From positions 1,862,501 through 1,926,500 of the forward strand of contig JARHVA010001426.1 of assembly GCA_037957365.1 (NCBI GenBank): DNA of 64,000 nt, read 5' to 3'. This DNA comes from Torreya grandis. Taxonomy: Eukaryota > Streptophyta > Pinopsida > Cupressales > Taxaceae. Both the position numbers and the translations under genes were made by a program. Numbering within the stretch: position 1 is the stretch's first letter; every line of letters starts with the position of its first letter. The notes under the pieces are model-generated. The model had not been told where the DNA came from. It saw only the letters and a program-made list of their open reading frames with translations, and did no database searches. Positions 1-12,089 of this stretch are shown piece by piece.

Positions 1-930
1 CCCTTGGAGTGCCATAACTAAATACATGAACATTCAAGTGAGTATATAGTTTGAAAATTTATTTGAAAAATAATTTATTTTTTAATTCCAAATATTTCAT
101 GAAAAAAGGAAGCGGCCCCCACTTAATTTAATTTTAAATTTTTTAACCAAAAAAGTTAAGAACTTTATTTTTTTTACTATTTAAAAATCACATACACATT
201 ATGTATGTATGTATGTATGTATAATAATAAAAAAGGTGGAAATATAAATTAGTGCATGTGTATTTTGATCTAGTGTCCTAGAAGGGTTGATGGTTAATAT
301 CTTACTAAAATCTTACATGTGGGTTGGTCCACTGTTTAAAACTTCCTAAACAACTTTATTTTGATATTTTTTTAATTACTCAAGTTAATTTTTAAAATTT
401 AATTATTTTTCCTAGTCTACATGACAATTTTCATTCATTCAAAACCCTAGTTAACCTATCAACCATTTTTCAATATTTGACCTAGTCAAAACCTAAACAA
501 ACATAGTCATGTAACCAATCAATCCTTAGGTTTTAGTATCTTATAGACACATATAAGTAGTCCATTTTATGTTTTTAATATTATTATTATTATTATTTAT
601 TTTACAATTATTTCAATAATAGTGTCTAGGTGGTTGTTCTAAGTGCGACTCTTTCGACACCTAGTTTAGTTCAATTTAGTTTCATTTTTTTACAATATTT
701 TTCATCAATTTCAATCCTTAATTCTGTATAGTCTTGTGATTTGATTTATTTTTAAAAAATAGTATAAAAATCACTTTAAAAAGGTTATTTTGTTACAATT
801 GTTCTTACATTATTATATTTTTATGACATGTGTGAAACCCTATTTTATCACAATATTTCATAATTTTATTTCTTTGTCTAGCATTAAATCAAACACTTAT
901 TATGGTTTTACACCTAAAATCTATTTTTAA
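1..930. other. AT-rich intergenic sequence
   Basis: No coding frame, RNA gene or recognisable element is seen. A short GTAT microsatellite lies at about 198-222. Poly-A and poly-T runs are frequent. Confidence 0.6.
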
Positions 931-939
931 TAGTAAGTA

Positions 940-2540
940 AATTTAAATTCACAGTATCTTAATGATGTTTGGAAACTCTTTAAATGCATGCATAAGGGTA
1001 CTCTCCTCTCAAACATTATTAAGATATTCCTTGAATTACTAACTAAACCTATGAAAGGTGATGAAAAAGTTGTGAATTTTATTGCTAAAATTAAAAATGT
1101 TAAAACTTGTTACATGTTTGTAACTATAATTTGGTTCAATATCAACTTCTTTAATTTATCATTAAATTAAATATTCATGAAAATTTTATAAATTGCATTT
1201 AAATTTTGATTTTTAAATATCAAACTGAGCAAGTTATCCCTGACCTTACCACCTTGTCTACTCTCCTAATTCAAGAAGAACAAGCTATGACCAATTTTGA
1301 TTCTAAATATAATGTTTAGTAGACACTTCTTACCTTAAATACTATTTATGATAACAATAATAACCATAAATCTAACTCTAATTTTATTTCTGGCTCCAAT
1401 ACAAATAAGAAATTTGGTAATAAGAATAATAAATCTAAGTTTAACAAAAATTACAGTATGTGTGATAAATTTGGTGATATAATGAAAATTTATTATAAAA
1501 ATAGAGATAAAGATAACAATAAATCTTCAAAAAATAACAAAGGGAAGAAATCTAGTCAAAAAAAATGAAGAATCAAAAACCTAATCATAATAACAATTAT
1601 GATTCAAATGTTATTTCTTTATATGCTACTTTATTTGCTTCAAATGAGAATGAGTAGATTTTAGATAGTGGTGAAATTCACCATATGACTTGAATATCTA
1701 GTATTTTAAGTGATTATATACATATCACTAAAAATATTTAATTAGGAGATAATTATTTATTAGACACAATTAAACATGGAAAAGTTAAATTTTCAAATGT
1801 TATTATAACTAATGTTTTATTTATACCTAAGCTTAAAAAGAACTTGTTAGATTTTTCAAAAATTACTAATGATAATTTCATTTTATCATTTCTTAAAGAT
1901 AGTTGGTTTATTATAAATCAATCTAAATCTTTTGTTGTTGAAGGTGTTCAAAATAATGGTTTATACATTTTATCTCCTTCTATATGTTTTCTTTCATTGC
2001 ATAGTAAGAATGTATCTCAATTATGGCATGAAAGATTAGGGCATGTTAATTTTAAAATTTTACATGGTATGTCTACCTATAATCTTATTTTTGTAATTCA
2101 TTATATACCTTCTCATCATGAAACTTGTGTGGATTGATTACATGGGTAACAACATACTAACCCCTTTCACAAGAATCGTAATGCAAATTCCTCACATCCT
2201 TTAGAATTAATTCATAGTGATGTTGTAGGACCTCTTAAATTTGTATATCTTAATGGTTCTTTGTATACTATTATTTTTATTAATGATTAAACTATAATTA
2301 TTTGGTAATATTTTATTAAAAATAAATCTAATGTGTTGTCTATATTCAAATAATTTAAAACTTTTGTTGAAAATGCATCTATTTTTTTATTAAGAGATTA
2401 AAAACTGATAATGATGGTAAATATGTTAGTAAATATGTTGATTATTTTTGCATTAGTTGTGGTATTCAAATGGAACTAAAAGTGCCCTATTCCCCTCAAT
2501 AAAATTGTATTATTAAAAGGAGTGTTAGAGCATTAATGAC
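940..2540 (+). pseudogene. Ty1/copia gag-protease-integrase relic
   Basis: Reading across several stops and frameshifts gives the copia order. A gag segment (about 950-1140) is followed by a degenerate zinc knuckle near 1456-1503 (CDKFGDIMKIYYKN, in which the His and last Cys are lost). The protease motif ILDSGEIHHMT is at about 1660-1692, with the DSG core kept. The pre-integrase motif LWHERLGHVNFKIL lies at about 2021-2062, and the start of the integrase core (LELIHSDVVGPLK) at about 2202-2240. The frame fades near 2540, before any reverse transcriptase, so this is a truncated dead copy. The longest open stretch is only 97 codons. Confidence 0.85.
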
Positions 2541-2990
2541 TAAGTGGTGCTTTATTCACCCTTAATTTACCTTGACAGTTAAATAAATAATAATAATTTA
2601 TTATTTATTAACATGAGGTGAAAAGCTCATGAAAATAAATAATTAAATTATATTTGTTTAATAGTTATCAATGTAATTAAATGTTTACCAGGGAAAATAT
2701 GGGGCCATTGGTTACAATGATCACATCCCCTTATGAATATTATAAATAGGTTTTACCCCTATTAAAAATAAATATCTTGAACATGATGTGATTATTATTT
2801 GCATAAGCTTTTGTGAATAAATAATGAGGGGTGAGATCAGGAAGACTTTATGTAATAGGTTTGTAATTGGTTTCTCAATTATTGAATATCACTTGTGGGT
2901 TTTTTCCCTTATAGAGGTTTTCCTTCTTAAAGTCTTACATACTATGTCAATTCATCTATGTTTATTTATATGTTTTGCTTATTATTATTA
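2541..2990 (+). repeat. Possible LTR fragment
   Basis: The integrase frame breaks off and non-coding sequence begins. It has a TATA-like TATAAATAGG at about 2741 and a stretch near 2898-2923 (GGGTTTTTTCCC...GAGGTTTTCC) of the kind common in copia LTR R/U5 regions. No second copy or clear TG/CA ends were found, so the call is tentative. Confidence 0.3.
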
Positions 2991-3199
2991 GGTCTAGATC
3001 TATATTATGTATTTATATTGGAATTACTTTATCTATTTTATCATATGGTTGAGAGACTATGTTTTTAGGGAAAAAAAATGATGAACTTGTTTTTTTAATT
3101 CTTGATAAACAAAAGTTGGTACACAAGCAATAACAATTCTTATTTTCTCAAATTCATCTTTTACATCATTATTCCATCTGAAGGATGGTTTATATTCCA

Positions 3200-3620
3200 T
3201 CATATAATAAATATGGATGGTGATTTATGAAAAATGTGGAATAAATATTCTTAATAAAATTACTTTATGAAAGAATGAATGTAAACCTAGTTTACTGGTC
3301 AACAATGTTAGATTGGGCCAACATTGAGTATTTAATGGATAGATTTGAATGCATGATGTGATTACATGTGTGTAGTAGTGAAATCAAACATGAGTCAAAA
3401 GAATTACTTTCTCAACAATAGAAACATTATAATATTAAAATTATCACCATTAGCCAAAAAATATTTAGGAAGGTACATTATATAGGTAAAATATAAACAT
3501 GTCCTCACTTCCTTATGAATGTGGGATTATCTTTCACAATGACCTACAACACACCTAAGCAAGCTAAAATAAACATGTGTAGGTAAAACCTATTAAATGG
3601 AATAAAAAACTATACTAACA
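3200..3620 (-). repeat. copia 3' LTR (minus orientation)
   Basis: On the minus strand a purine-rich tract (TTAATGAGGG) is directly followed by TGTTAGTATAG at 3620, a normal LTR start. Both the LTR start and the sequence before it resemble the LTR near 18,568: shared pieces include GGGTACCTCATC, TAAGCTACACTTA and TAGCTTGCTTAGG in the same order. The far end of the LTR is not resolved. Confidence 0.55.
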
Positions 3621-3689
3621 CCCTCATTAAGTGTAGCTTAGGAGGGTAGTAGAATTGGGTATCAGTTCAAATCCTTGATGAGGTACCCA

Positions 3690-4570
3690 AGTATAATAAA
3701 ATACCCCCTAGAGGAAGATGTTTAAGCTACTCAAGTCCTAATAAATTTTTTTAAATGAATATACTTGGTATCAATTTAACATTTGGTCAATATATCATAA
3801 ATTTGCTCCATTATCTAGAGGTAGTAGAGATAAATAACTTACTCATGGATGATTTTCCAAATGAAATGCATTGAATATAAATATGTTTGGTCTGTTGATG
3901 GAGGATCAAAATCCTATAGATGTGGATAGTGTTTTGGTTGTTGAAAAATATGATAGTTGGTCACCAAAACTAGATGTCAAACTCAGTAAGAATCCCTTGA
4001 AGCCAAATAGCTTTAGTGGTAGTTTTAATAGCTCCTCTATATTATACCTCTATAGAAGATAAAGTAATAGCATTCTATTTCTTGGTTGAATAAATAATAA
4101 AACTTGAACTAAGGGATAAATTATATCATGAAGTAGACTTCAAATTTTGAATCTCTCCATCCTAATTTAAATCTATATAACCAATCAATTTGATGTCAAT
4201 CCCTAGTCCATATTGAATCTTTAAATTATAAGTACCTTAAATGTAGTGAAGGATACACATAGATACTTTTTAGTGAAACTCATGTGGTTCTTTCATGAAT
4301 TTAGAGACCATGCCTACTACATATGAAATACCAGGTCTAGTGTGTGTAAGGTATATGAGACTACCAACAAGTTATGGATATGATGTAGCATCAACAAATG
4401 GATATGGAAAATCAGCCTCAAAATTCACACTAGATAGAAAATGAGTTAAAAATGACTTACATTCAACCATGTTATGCAATCAAATCAAGAGTCTACATGG
4501 ATTTTTTTATAGTGATCTTGGAGTCAGATCAATAAATTTCAATCTGAATGAAGTAATGCAAAAAACCCAA
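3690..4570 (-). pseudogene. copia reverse transcriptase/RNase H relic
   Basis: Minus-strand translation gives the copia motif LVGSLIYLTHTRPGISYVVG at about 4310-4370, preceded by degenerate RT C-terminal sequence (about 4410-4570) and followed by RNase H. RNase H signs are KAIWLQGILTEF (about 3960-4030), FFNNQNTIHI, and the IYDIFTKC end near 3780. The relic leads straight into the minus-strand LTR ending at 3620, so this is the 3' end of one element. Stops and frameshifts are frequent. Confidence 0.8.
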
Positions 4571-4770
4571 TGAAAAACATAATGGTTTATACGAACGTAG
4601 TTAGTTTTTTTTTATTTTTTTAATATGTAAAACTTAATAAATAAAGCCATAACAAAAAATAAATGGGCTATTACAACTCTTAAAATAAAAGTAACATGAA
4701 CTATATGTTAAACAAATATCAAGGAAATGTTATTTTTCCATAATAGTAATTTGATAATAACAGAATAGAG

Positions 4771-5130
4771 GATTCTTCAAACATTTCAAAGCTAAGATGT
4801 AAATAAATATTCTAGTGGGTATATGAAATATCTTTGAAAGGTGACCCTGGTCATCTTCTCCTCAACAAAATGACCTTCCCCTTTCCCTGAATAAAATTTA
4901 CTATTTTAAGATAAGTTTGAAGTATGCTTAACAAGGGAAAAAATAAGTAAATTAAGGCTTCTTCAAAAGTTTCAAAGATAAAATGAAAATAAAAATTCCA
5001 GTAAGGGATAAAAAATCTCTTTGAAAGGTGACCCTGGTAAACTACTCATAAAAATAAACTCTCACTTTCCTAAATCAAATCTCCTATTTTAAGACAAGCT
5101 TGAAGTATGCTTAAAAAGGGTGAAAATATC
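4771..5130. repeat. Tandem duplication, ~185-bp unit
   Basis: Two diverged copies start at about 4771 and 4956. Both contain TTTGAAAGGTGACCCTGGT followed later by TATTTTAAGA-AAG-TTGAAGTATGCTTAA. No coding content is seen. Confidence 0.75.
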
Positions 5131-7980
5131 TAGTTTAACACTTGTTTGTTTCATTTGTTGGAATAACATCAATTCTTTGACGAGCCTCCATCAGTAATGG
5201 AATCATTTAAATTTATATTGTGGAAGAGATGATTTGACAGGGAGGTTCTTTGGATAAATTTTAAATCATTGTAGGTTTAGCACTGAATAAATTCATTCCC
5301 CCTGACACTACCATCTCATAAGAGGCCTCAAGCCAAGTTAATTAATTACATGTATTTTCATTTGGAGGACACTACATTTATAATTTAAATACATAAAAAT
5401 ATATAACCATTTTAAATTTATAGTTATGAATATATAACATCAATGCAAGGAAATATAACTGTATGGACCTCAGGCGGCAGGATAAGAGCACAGATCAAAA
5501 AAAGGTGCCCAAAATTGATCTATTTTTTCCATGTTCATACAATGGATGAATTAAAACAACTCAAACTCAATCATAAGTTCAAGATGGCATAATTTAAAAT
5601 GCCTTTCTAAGAAAGAAGGAAAGGGTGAAACTATCCTATGATATAAAATAATAGGCATCATACGCTCTTATAGTAGTAATAATATTTTCCAAAATATATG
5701 AAGTCCCATGTCAAAATTGAGCTTTAATGAAATTTTAATAGAAATGATTCGGCTGATATATTCAAAACCTATTTACATTGCCTACTTACTTATATGTGAT
5801 TATACCATTAAAAAAATCATGTGTTTTATAATTTTATAATATGGTCTTCCAATAAGCATGTCATAACCCAAATCATCTAGGAAGGAAGTCTTCTCAAGTA
5901 CTTATTTTTAAATAATTAAATAGGAAGACTCAAAATGCATTTAAAATAAGGATTAAACTAATATCTCTAAATTCAGCCTCTATAAAATAGGAGGAGAGGT
6001 ACATCCTCTTTCCCTTATTAAAGCATTGTCCTTGATGTGGTGACAAGGATACCATTATTCTTGAAATAGTAATTTACATACTTATTATCTATGCCTCTTA
6101 GGAATAATAGTATTTTGATATTTTTTTTTCATTAAGATTTTTTTAGTGGTGAAATTTTATTCGAGTTGAGGAAAATGTTACCTTATAAATGCTATATAAA
6201 TAAAAACTTGATCATCATTTTCCCATCGCCCACTAGTTTCACTCAAATTTCACATTAAATATGATTACATTTCTCTAAATAAATAAAGAGTTTCCATTAT
6301 AAAACACACAAGTTCATTAATAAGGAGAGGTTTTTTCTTAATTTTAACATTTAAAATAGATTTTGAGAGAAAATTTATTATAATCAAAACTAATTTTTAT
6401 ACAAGCTCATAATAAAATATTATTTCATAACCTATACCTAAATATGGTATGCTCAAAGGGAACCATAATTCATAATAAATCCTCCTAGAGCAGTGTGATG
6501 AGACCCCAAAATATCATGAAAATGAAAAAGCAACATATGAATCACAACACAAAAGAACTCAGCAATATGGTTCATCAATTCAAACATAATTAGTAAATTA
6601 TGAAGATATTAAAAGAGAAATCATCTTCCCACATCATCACAAGATAAATTTTGAGTATAAGGAACAAGGTATGTGTTAAAAGTAGCATACGAATGTCATG
6701 TCTCAAGGAAATGTTATGTAATTTATGTGATTCCTTTATGGACGCAAGAATCATATCAACATACATAATTATGCCTATATTCCCATCATCATACATTCAA
6801 CCCATGATTATTTATACTATATGTACATCATTAAGACATATCAAGACATAATTGTATACATGATTAGTGAAATATAAATTATTATGTAATTTTCTAAGCA
6901 CACATCTGTTAGTGAATTCTTTCAACAATCAGATATGTTTAAGAAATATTAATATTTTACATGACAAATCTACACTTATCATTTTCAATTTAAGCTTTAT
7001 TCACATGCATATCTATGATACATGCCAACATGTTCATGCTATATAAAATTCAATCATGAAATAAATGCATTTAAAAATGAAAAGTCTTATCATCCATAAT
7101 CCTTAATTCAGATAATTCAAAAGATTAAAATGGATAAGGGTTTGGTTTGGTGGTTTACAATAGGGTTAGTTCGGCTCTTTTAATTTTTTAAACTTCTCAA
7201 GATCTATAGATAAAAATATTACAAGTCAGTAAATATAAATTATATAATAATAATATAAGTGTCAATGTTAAAGTGCTCCAAAAATATACTAGATAAAATA
7301 TTGATAAGTGGTTTATTATAAAATGAACCTAATCACTTGTTAGATTAAAAAATTACTTGAATTCAAATATTGATAAAATTGGAATGTATGATTGACTTAC
7401 AATGGCTATAAATAAGAAACAAAAAAAAGATGAATAAGTCCATCTGATTTAAAATATAACTCAAGAAATTATGACAAGATAATATAAATGACCATGGTTG
7501 TTTTTGAGATTGTATGAATTTTTTTGAGGCATGATAAGACGATAACTAGGATGATATGGAATTTGAATCAGGATGCATGAAATATCTTTTAACATTAAAA
7601 ATTTTCCATAACAATTCAATAATTCCAAATTTAGACCATTCACCTGTACGCAAAAAAATGTGTAAAATATTTATAAAATAAATTCTAAGCCATTTTTAAG
7701 TATCAACAAGCAATATCTAATTAACCTACACATGAATATAGTATTGGAACTTAGTGATGATTTGAAACTTATCATTCCTTTCCTTAGGACAACCAACAAA
7801 TATAATTCAATAAAATTTTGAAAATAGTTAATGTTTATCATTTATTTTTTAGTTATGTAGATAAGTGTTAATTTTTTTGGTAATATGTCTCTATGTCATA
7901 ATGTAAATGTAGTTATCTATATAGGAAACTCCTCAATATAATTTTATCATTCATTTTAATCATGAGACACAAAGTGTGAC
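5131..7980. other. AT-rich sequence without a definable gene
   Basis: No intact gene is seen. A minus-strand patch at about 5790-5890 reads FLDDLGYDMLIGRPYYKII, which recalls the C-terminal part of retroelement aspartic proteases, but too little surrounds it for a family call. Short ORFs elsewhere have the composition expected of AT-rich noise. Confidence 0.45.
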
Positions 7981-7984
7981 TTTA

Positions 7985-8410
7985 AAAATCAATTATGAAC
8001 ATTTTGATACTTTATGAGACCGTTGTTGGCAAGGAACGAATGAGAGATTATGAGTCGGAAGTTGTTTAGAGTACCATACGTGTTAGAAAAGGTTATCCAC
8101 TCTCTCATATACATTTTGGACTTTAAATTATTGAGTTAGAGGAAATAATTTTAGGTACATTATGTGTAATATATGGTTGCTTACTCTTCAGAGTCTCTAT
8201 TACGATTATCTTATTGGTAGATGATATTATTTTGATGTTTCACTTGGTGAGATGTCTTTAGAAAGAGTTTTATATCTTAGTCTCCTTTTTTGATACTCAT
8301 GAGCCTTAGGTTAATTTGGGTAAAACAAAAGTTGTATCTTTCAACATTTCTATAGATAAGGCAAGCTAGGTCATTCTTACTTATAGAGGTGAGAGGGTTG
8401 AGGTTGTCTC

Positions 8411-8468
<58 letters not shown>

Positions 8469-8483
8469 AAATAAGAGGATCTC

Positions 8484-8532
<49 letters not shown>

Positions 8533-8546
8533 AGGTCCTCTTATTT

Positions 8547-8602
<56 letters not shown>

Positions 8603-9640
8603 GAGGTCCTCTTATTTGGACTATGCTCAGATAGCTTGATTCTGTGAGTAGAGTCTAAACTAATTAATAGATATGCAACTCTCACCACCCTTGAAAATCA
8701 TTGTTTTTGGCCTTAGTTTTAGGACAATAAAATGAATATCCACCTCTTTCACTCTCTGGTCACACTTACCCACTTATAGGTTTGTGATGTTTGGGGACTT
8801 GACTTTCAAGTAACTAAGAACTAAAAAAATAGAAAGTTGATTGTCACAATGATATCCAAACATATTCATGCCAAGAAATCAGTTCCTCACACCATCATCC
8901 TTACAAAATTTAGCACAACCTCACTCATTACTTTGGTGATATTTATGTGTTGATAATTATTCATAGACTCAAATAATTGGGTATCTCCATAGTGGTCACT
9001 TTAGTTATCCATATGTTTCTTTTAAATCCTCTGTCATGGGGGGGAAAAACCATGGGGTTGATTCATGTTAGTATGTGAGAACCTCTTCATTGGTTTAATT
9101 CATTGATCTCAATATTGACATTCCACCCCTAAATAGATTCTCAGTGGATGATTTTTATCTTTCCAAGAGAGAGGGATAGAGATAAATACAAGAATTTGTC
9201 TTAATATTTACAAATCCTAACTCCAGTCCACACAATCTCAACCGAAAGAGTCACCCACCTCAAAAATTTAGCATGACTAAGGCTGGTACATCTTCACTTC
9301 AATTATGGGTTTATCCAACCCCTAGGGTACACAAAATTATAGTTACCTTGGAATCGAAAGATTCCCCTTACTCAACTTAGAGTTTGTTCCCATCAGCTTT
9401 ACATTGAGACATGCCATTATAGCCTTTGAGAGCATCATATTTGTTAGGGTTTCTCTTTGGAGACTATGATTTAGGATCATTTTATTTTTGATGCTCTATT
9501 TATTATACAGTAAGGAGATGATTCTTTTACCTCTTTATATATTATCTTCACTCTCTCTAGACGTTCATGGCTTATGAATACTAGAGATGTTTAGCTCTCT
9601 TTCTTTAAGAGATGTTTGACCTTCACCCAAAAAAAAATAG
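7985..9640 (+). pseudogene. Non-LTR (LINE) reverse transcriptase relic
   Basis: Conceptual translation across stops gives a LINE RT. STIRVRKGYPLSHIHFGL (about 8066-8120) matches the usual S-x-GV-x-QG-C-PLSP-x-LF pattern. It is followed by LLVDDIIL (YADD box degraded, about 8210-8235), VNLGKTKVVSFN (about 8312-8350), and [12 protein letters not shown] up to the microsatellite. The thumb-like part resumes after it (YATLTTLENHCF, about 8670-8705), then VCDVWGL-type sequence near 8790 and a KSVPHTI-like segment near 8880. C-terminal sequence ending in a short A-run near 9630 may be the element's 3' end. Upstream endonuclease was not found. The VNLGKTKV...TYRGE combination is typical of one group of plant LINE-like RTs; I do not name the clade. 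Confidence 0.75.
8413..8597. repeat. (TA)n microsatellite with internal foldback
   Basis: Three (TA)n tracts (about 8413-8464, 8487-8530, 8551-8597) are separated by two short unique segments. GTCTAAATAAGAGGATCTC (8465-8483) is the reverse complement of 8532-8550 with one mismatch. A further diverged direct copy of the second segment lies just outside, at about 8602-8621. The whole block can fold into a long hairpin. Open frames across it are artefacts of the repeat. Confidence 0.95.
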
Positions 9641-10290
9641 ATATAAGTCACCAAGGGGGACCTAAACCAAGTTAATTACTTCCTATTTATAGATAAATCA
9701 CATAATTAGTAGGAAGAGATGAGGCCTTGTGCCATCTTCCAAAATTATATGGTAAAGTAGCGAGATGCCATACACTTAATGATTCACATAGTTTCACACC
9801 TATCACATGTTTCCTTACCACTTTGAGTATTTGTTGTCATTCTATAGAAGAATAATGTTCAATGCACTATGCATGACCCTCTTTTTTTTATCTTTTTAAT
9901 GATATTTTACTATGTTAAATTATTAATTTCCATTTACTTATTTTTTATTTAGTTTTTTCTTTTATATTCTTTGAGGTATGCTACTGCACTCCCCTTAACT
10001 TCTCTACATTATATCTTTTACAATCCCGTAACCATTATTGACATTTGTTTAACTTCACTACATTATATCTTTTACAGTCCCATAATCTCCTTAATATATA
10101 AAGTAAATTAAATTAAATTTTTGAAATTATTAGAAAACCTTTATCTTCAAATATTACATCATCAGCAAAAACTAAAATACCATGCATATTTATTATATCT
10201 ATAAAATAACAAAAGGTACAAGGAAATATAACATAAAAATTATATCTGAGGTTTTGATGGCATAGTGAATACCCATCAAGAAGTGTGTAC
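9641..10290. repeat. Intergenic sequence with ~54-bp tandem duplication
   Basis: Mostly featureless. At 9997-10090 a unit containing ACATTATATCTTTTACA-TCCC occurs twice in direct orientation, starting at about 9997 and 10,051. It sits downstream, in the gene sense, of the receptor kinase pseudogene. Confidence 0.6.
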
Positions 10291-10299
10291 AGTCTTTTC

Positions 10300-12045
10300 C
10301 ATAGTGCCAAAAAAATGAGTTAAAATAAGCTTTTATGTTTGTCATTATTGTTGCAAGATCTATCATCCTTCTAGAGACTAGGAAGTCAAAGCATATGAGG
10401 TAGAGTTGCATGTAATGTTTGGTGTACTCATCTCCAAATAAAATAAAAGCATTAAAACTTGATATGGAAGCTACTTCTTCTTCAATTATTTGACACACTT
10501 GTCTCATGCCAAGCCTCCCTTCTATATGAGGATTGGAATAGAGCAACCCCAATTTTAGCACTTTTCCCATCTCTTTTACAATGTATTCACCCTCAATATG
10601 GGGATCATTGGCATCCATGATATTTTCAATGATGTACAACTCTCTTACCAAATCTACCATAACTATTTACAAAACATCAAGAGAGGGATCCACAAGTCTC
10701 CTTTCGCACGTGACCTCCAACATCAAAATACCAAAAATGAATACATCTATGGTAGGATTGGAATTTCCTATGTGTATGAGCTCTATTGTGATGTACCCAA
10801 GCGTTCCCACTATGTGAGTAGTATGTGGGATTTCATTGTGCTCAAAGAAATGGGCAAGCCTAAAATCCCCCAACTTTCCATTCATCTTTGAATCTAGAAA
10901 AACATTTCTCAATTTAATATCTCTATGCATGACTATATATTACCATTCCTCATGAAGATATATCAATCTGGTAGCTACATCTCTTAAAATTATGTACCTC
11001 TAACTCCATCCTAGCACTCTCTCTGACTTTCCAAATATCATCTTATCTAAGCTTCCATTTGGAATGTAGTCATAAACTATGAATAATTTTGTTCCCCACC
11101 TATATTAGCCTCTTATTTGCATAAGATTCTCAAGTTGTAAATGACCCAGACTTGAAATATTTGCAATGAATTCATTTGCTCCTTCATTGTTCTCTGTAAG
11201 GATGCATTTTATGATAACTTCAAGGCCATTTATGGTAAGAACTCCTCTATAAACATAACCAAAATTTCTAGCACCCAAAATTTGTTCATCTCAGAAGCCA
11301 TTGGTTACAATATGAAGGTGTTTGTAGTTAAATCTATGAGGCTAGTACTCCATCTCCCAATCTTCAATAACATCTCTATGCTTCTTTCTCTTCAAATGAA
11401 AAACTACTACCACAACCATGAATAAAAAGAGGATCACCAAATTTGTAGTTATGCCCATTATAAGTCTAGAGTTGTAATTATTTCATATAAAATGAAGATG
11501 AGATGTATCTAAGATAGGTGCAGATCCATATATGTTGAAGCTCCAAGAAAGAATATAATGGTCTTCGACAATAGCACCTATCGCTGTAGAGAAATCAATG
11601 TACATTTAATCCTAAATAATTCTTGCAAGAGATATATTTTTGAGGGATATAACAGGCTTTGGAGGTAGAATTAAACTAACCTCTACTATGGTAACATTGA
11701 GATACTTTTACATATGATCTTAGTCAATCTAAGCCTGAATATTTTGTCCATTATTGAGATCCAGCTTATGGTAATTATTGCCAATCTAGTAACTTATAGT
11801 GTGAAAATGTATAGAGCTTACGTCATTGAGAACCACACCTATGTGATTGTCATCAATGTCTTGGAATTTCTTATTCTTGATTGTGTCAAACTCGATGGCA
11901 AATAGATGATTGTAGGCCTATTCGATGCTCAAAATATTGAACAAACCTAAGAACTGAGTGGTTGAAATCCCCATAGGATTCTTGTGAGAGGTTATGATAA
12001 ACACCATTCCTTATTAAAATATTGTTATTTTGACTTCCTAAAACA
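10300..12045 (-). pseudogene. L-type lectin receptor kinase pseudogene
   Basis: In intact members an extracellular legume-lectin domain, one membrane helix and a cytosolic Ser/Thr kinase act as a cell-surface receptor. Minus-strand order here: lectin domain from about 12,040 (TTQFLGLFN, HLFAIEFDTIKN, DIDDNHIGV), ending near 11,510 with ILSWSFN. A membrane helix at about 11,400-11,460 (LVILFLFMVVVVVFHL then KRKK) follows. The kinase has ILGARNFGYVYRG (Gly loop), KLFIVYDYIPNGSLD, IYLHEEW and MHRDIKLRNVFLD (catalytic loop, about 10,890-10,930). GDFRLAHF has DFG changed to DFR. VGTLGYITIEL and the C-terminal MRQVCQI (about 10,500) complete it. Several stops interrupt it, one at 10,667-10,669 and one after IYLHEEW. 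The first ~100 lectin residues and the signal peptide are missing, cut near 12,045 where copia-associated sequence begins. No introns are apparent, as usual for this family. Confidence 0.88.
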
Positions 12046-12089
12046 ACCTATGGACTATGATAGTTGCTATCATTAAATGCAATTTTTTT

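Noticed and set aside
3871..4062. 63-codon plus-strand ORF
   Set aside because: Antisense to the copia RNase H relic.
6590..6796. Minus-strand ORF with MYVDMILAS, like an RT active-site box
   Set aside because: Only this short match was found; no other RT motif lies at the right distance on either side.
8389..8634. 81-codon ORF on the plus strand
   Set aside because: It is mostly Ile-Tyr from the (TA)n tract; the flanking residues belong to the LINE relic.
10581..10891. Two plus-strand ORFs of 78 and 97 codons
   Set aside because: They lie opposite the receptor kinase domain, whose motifs are clear on the minus strand.
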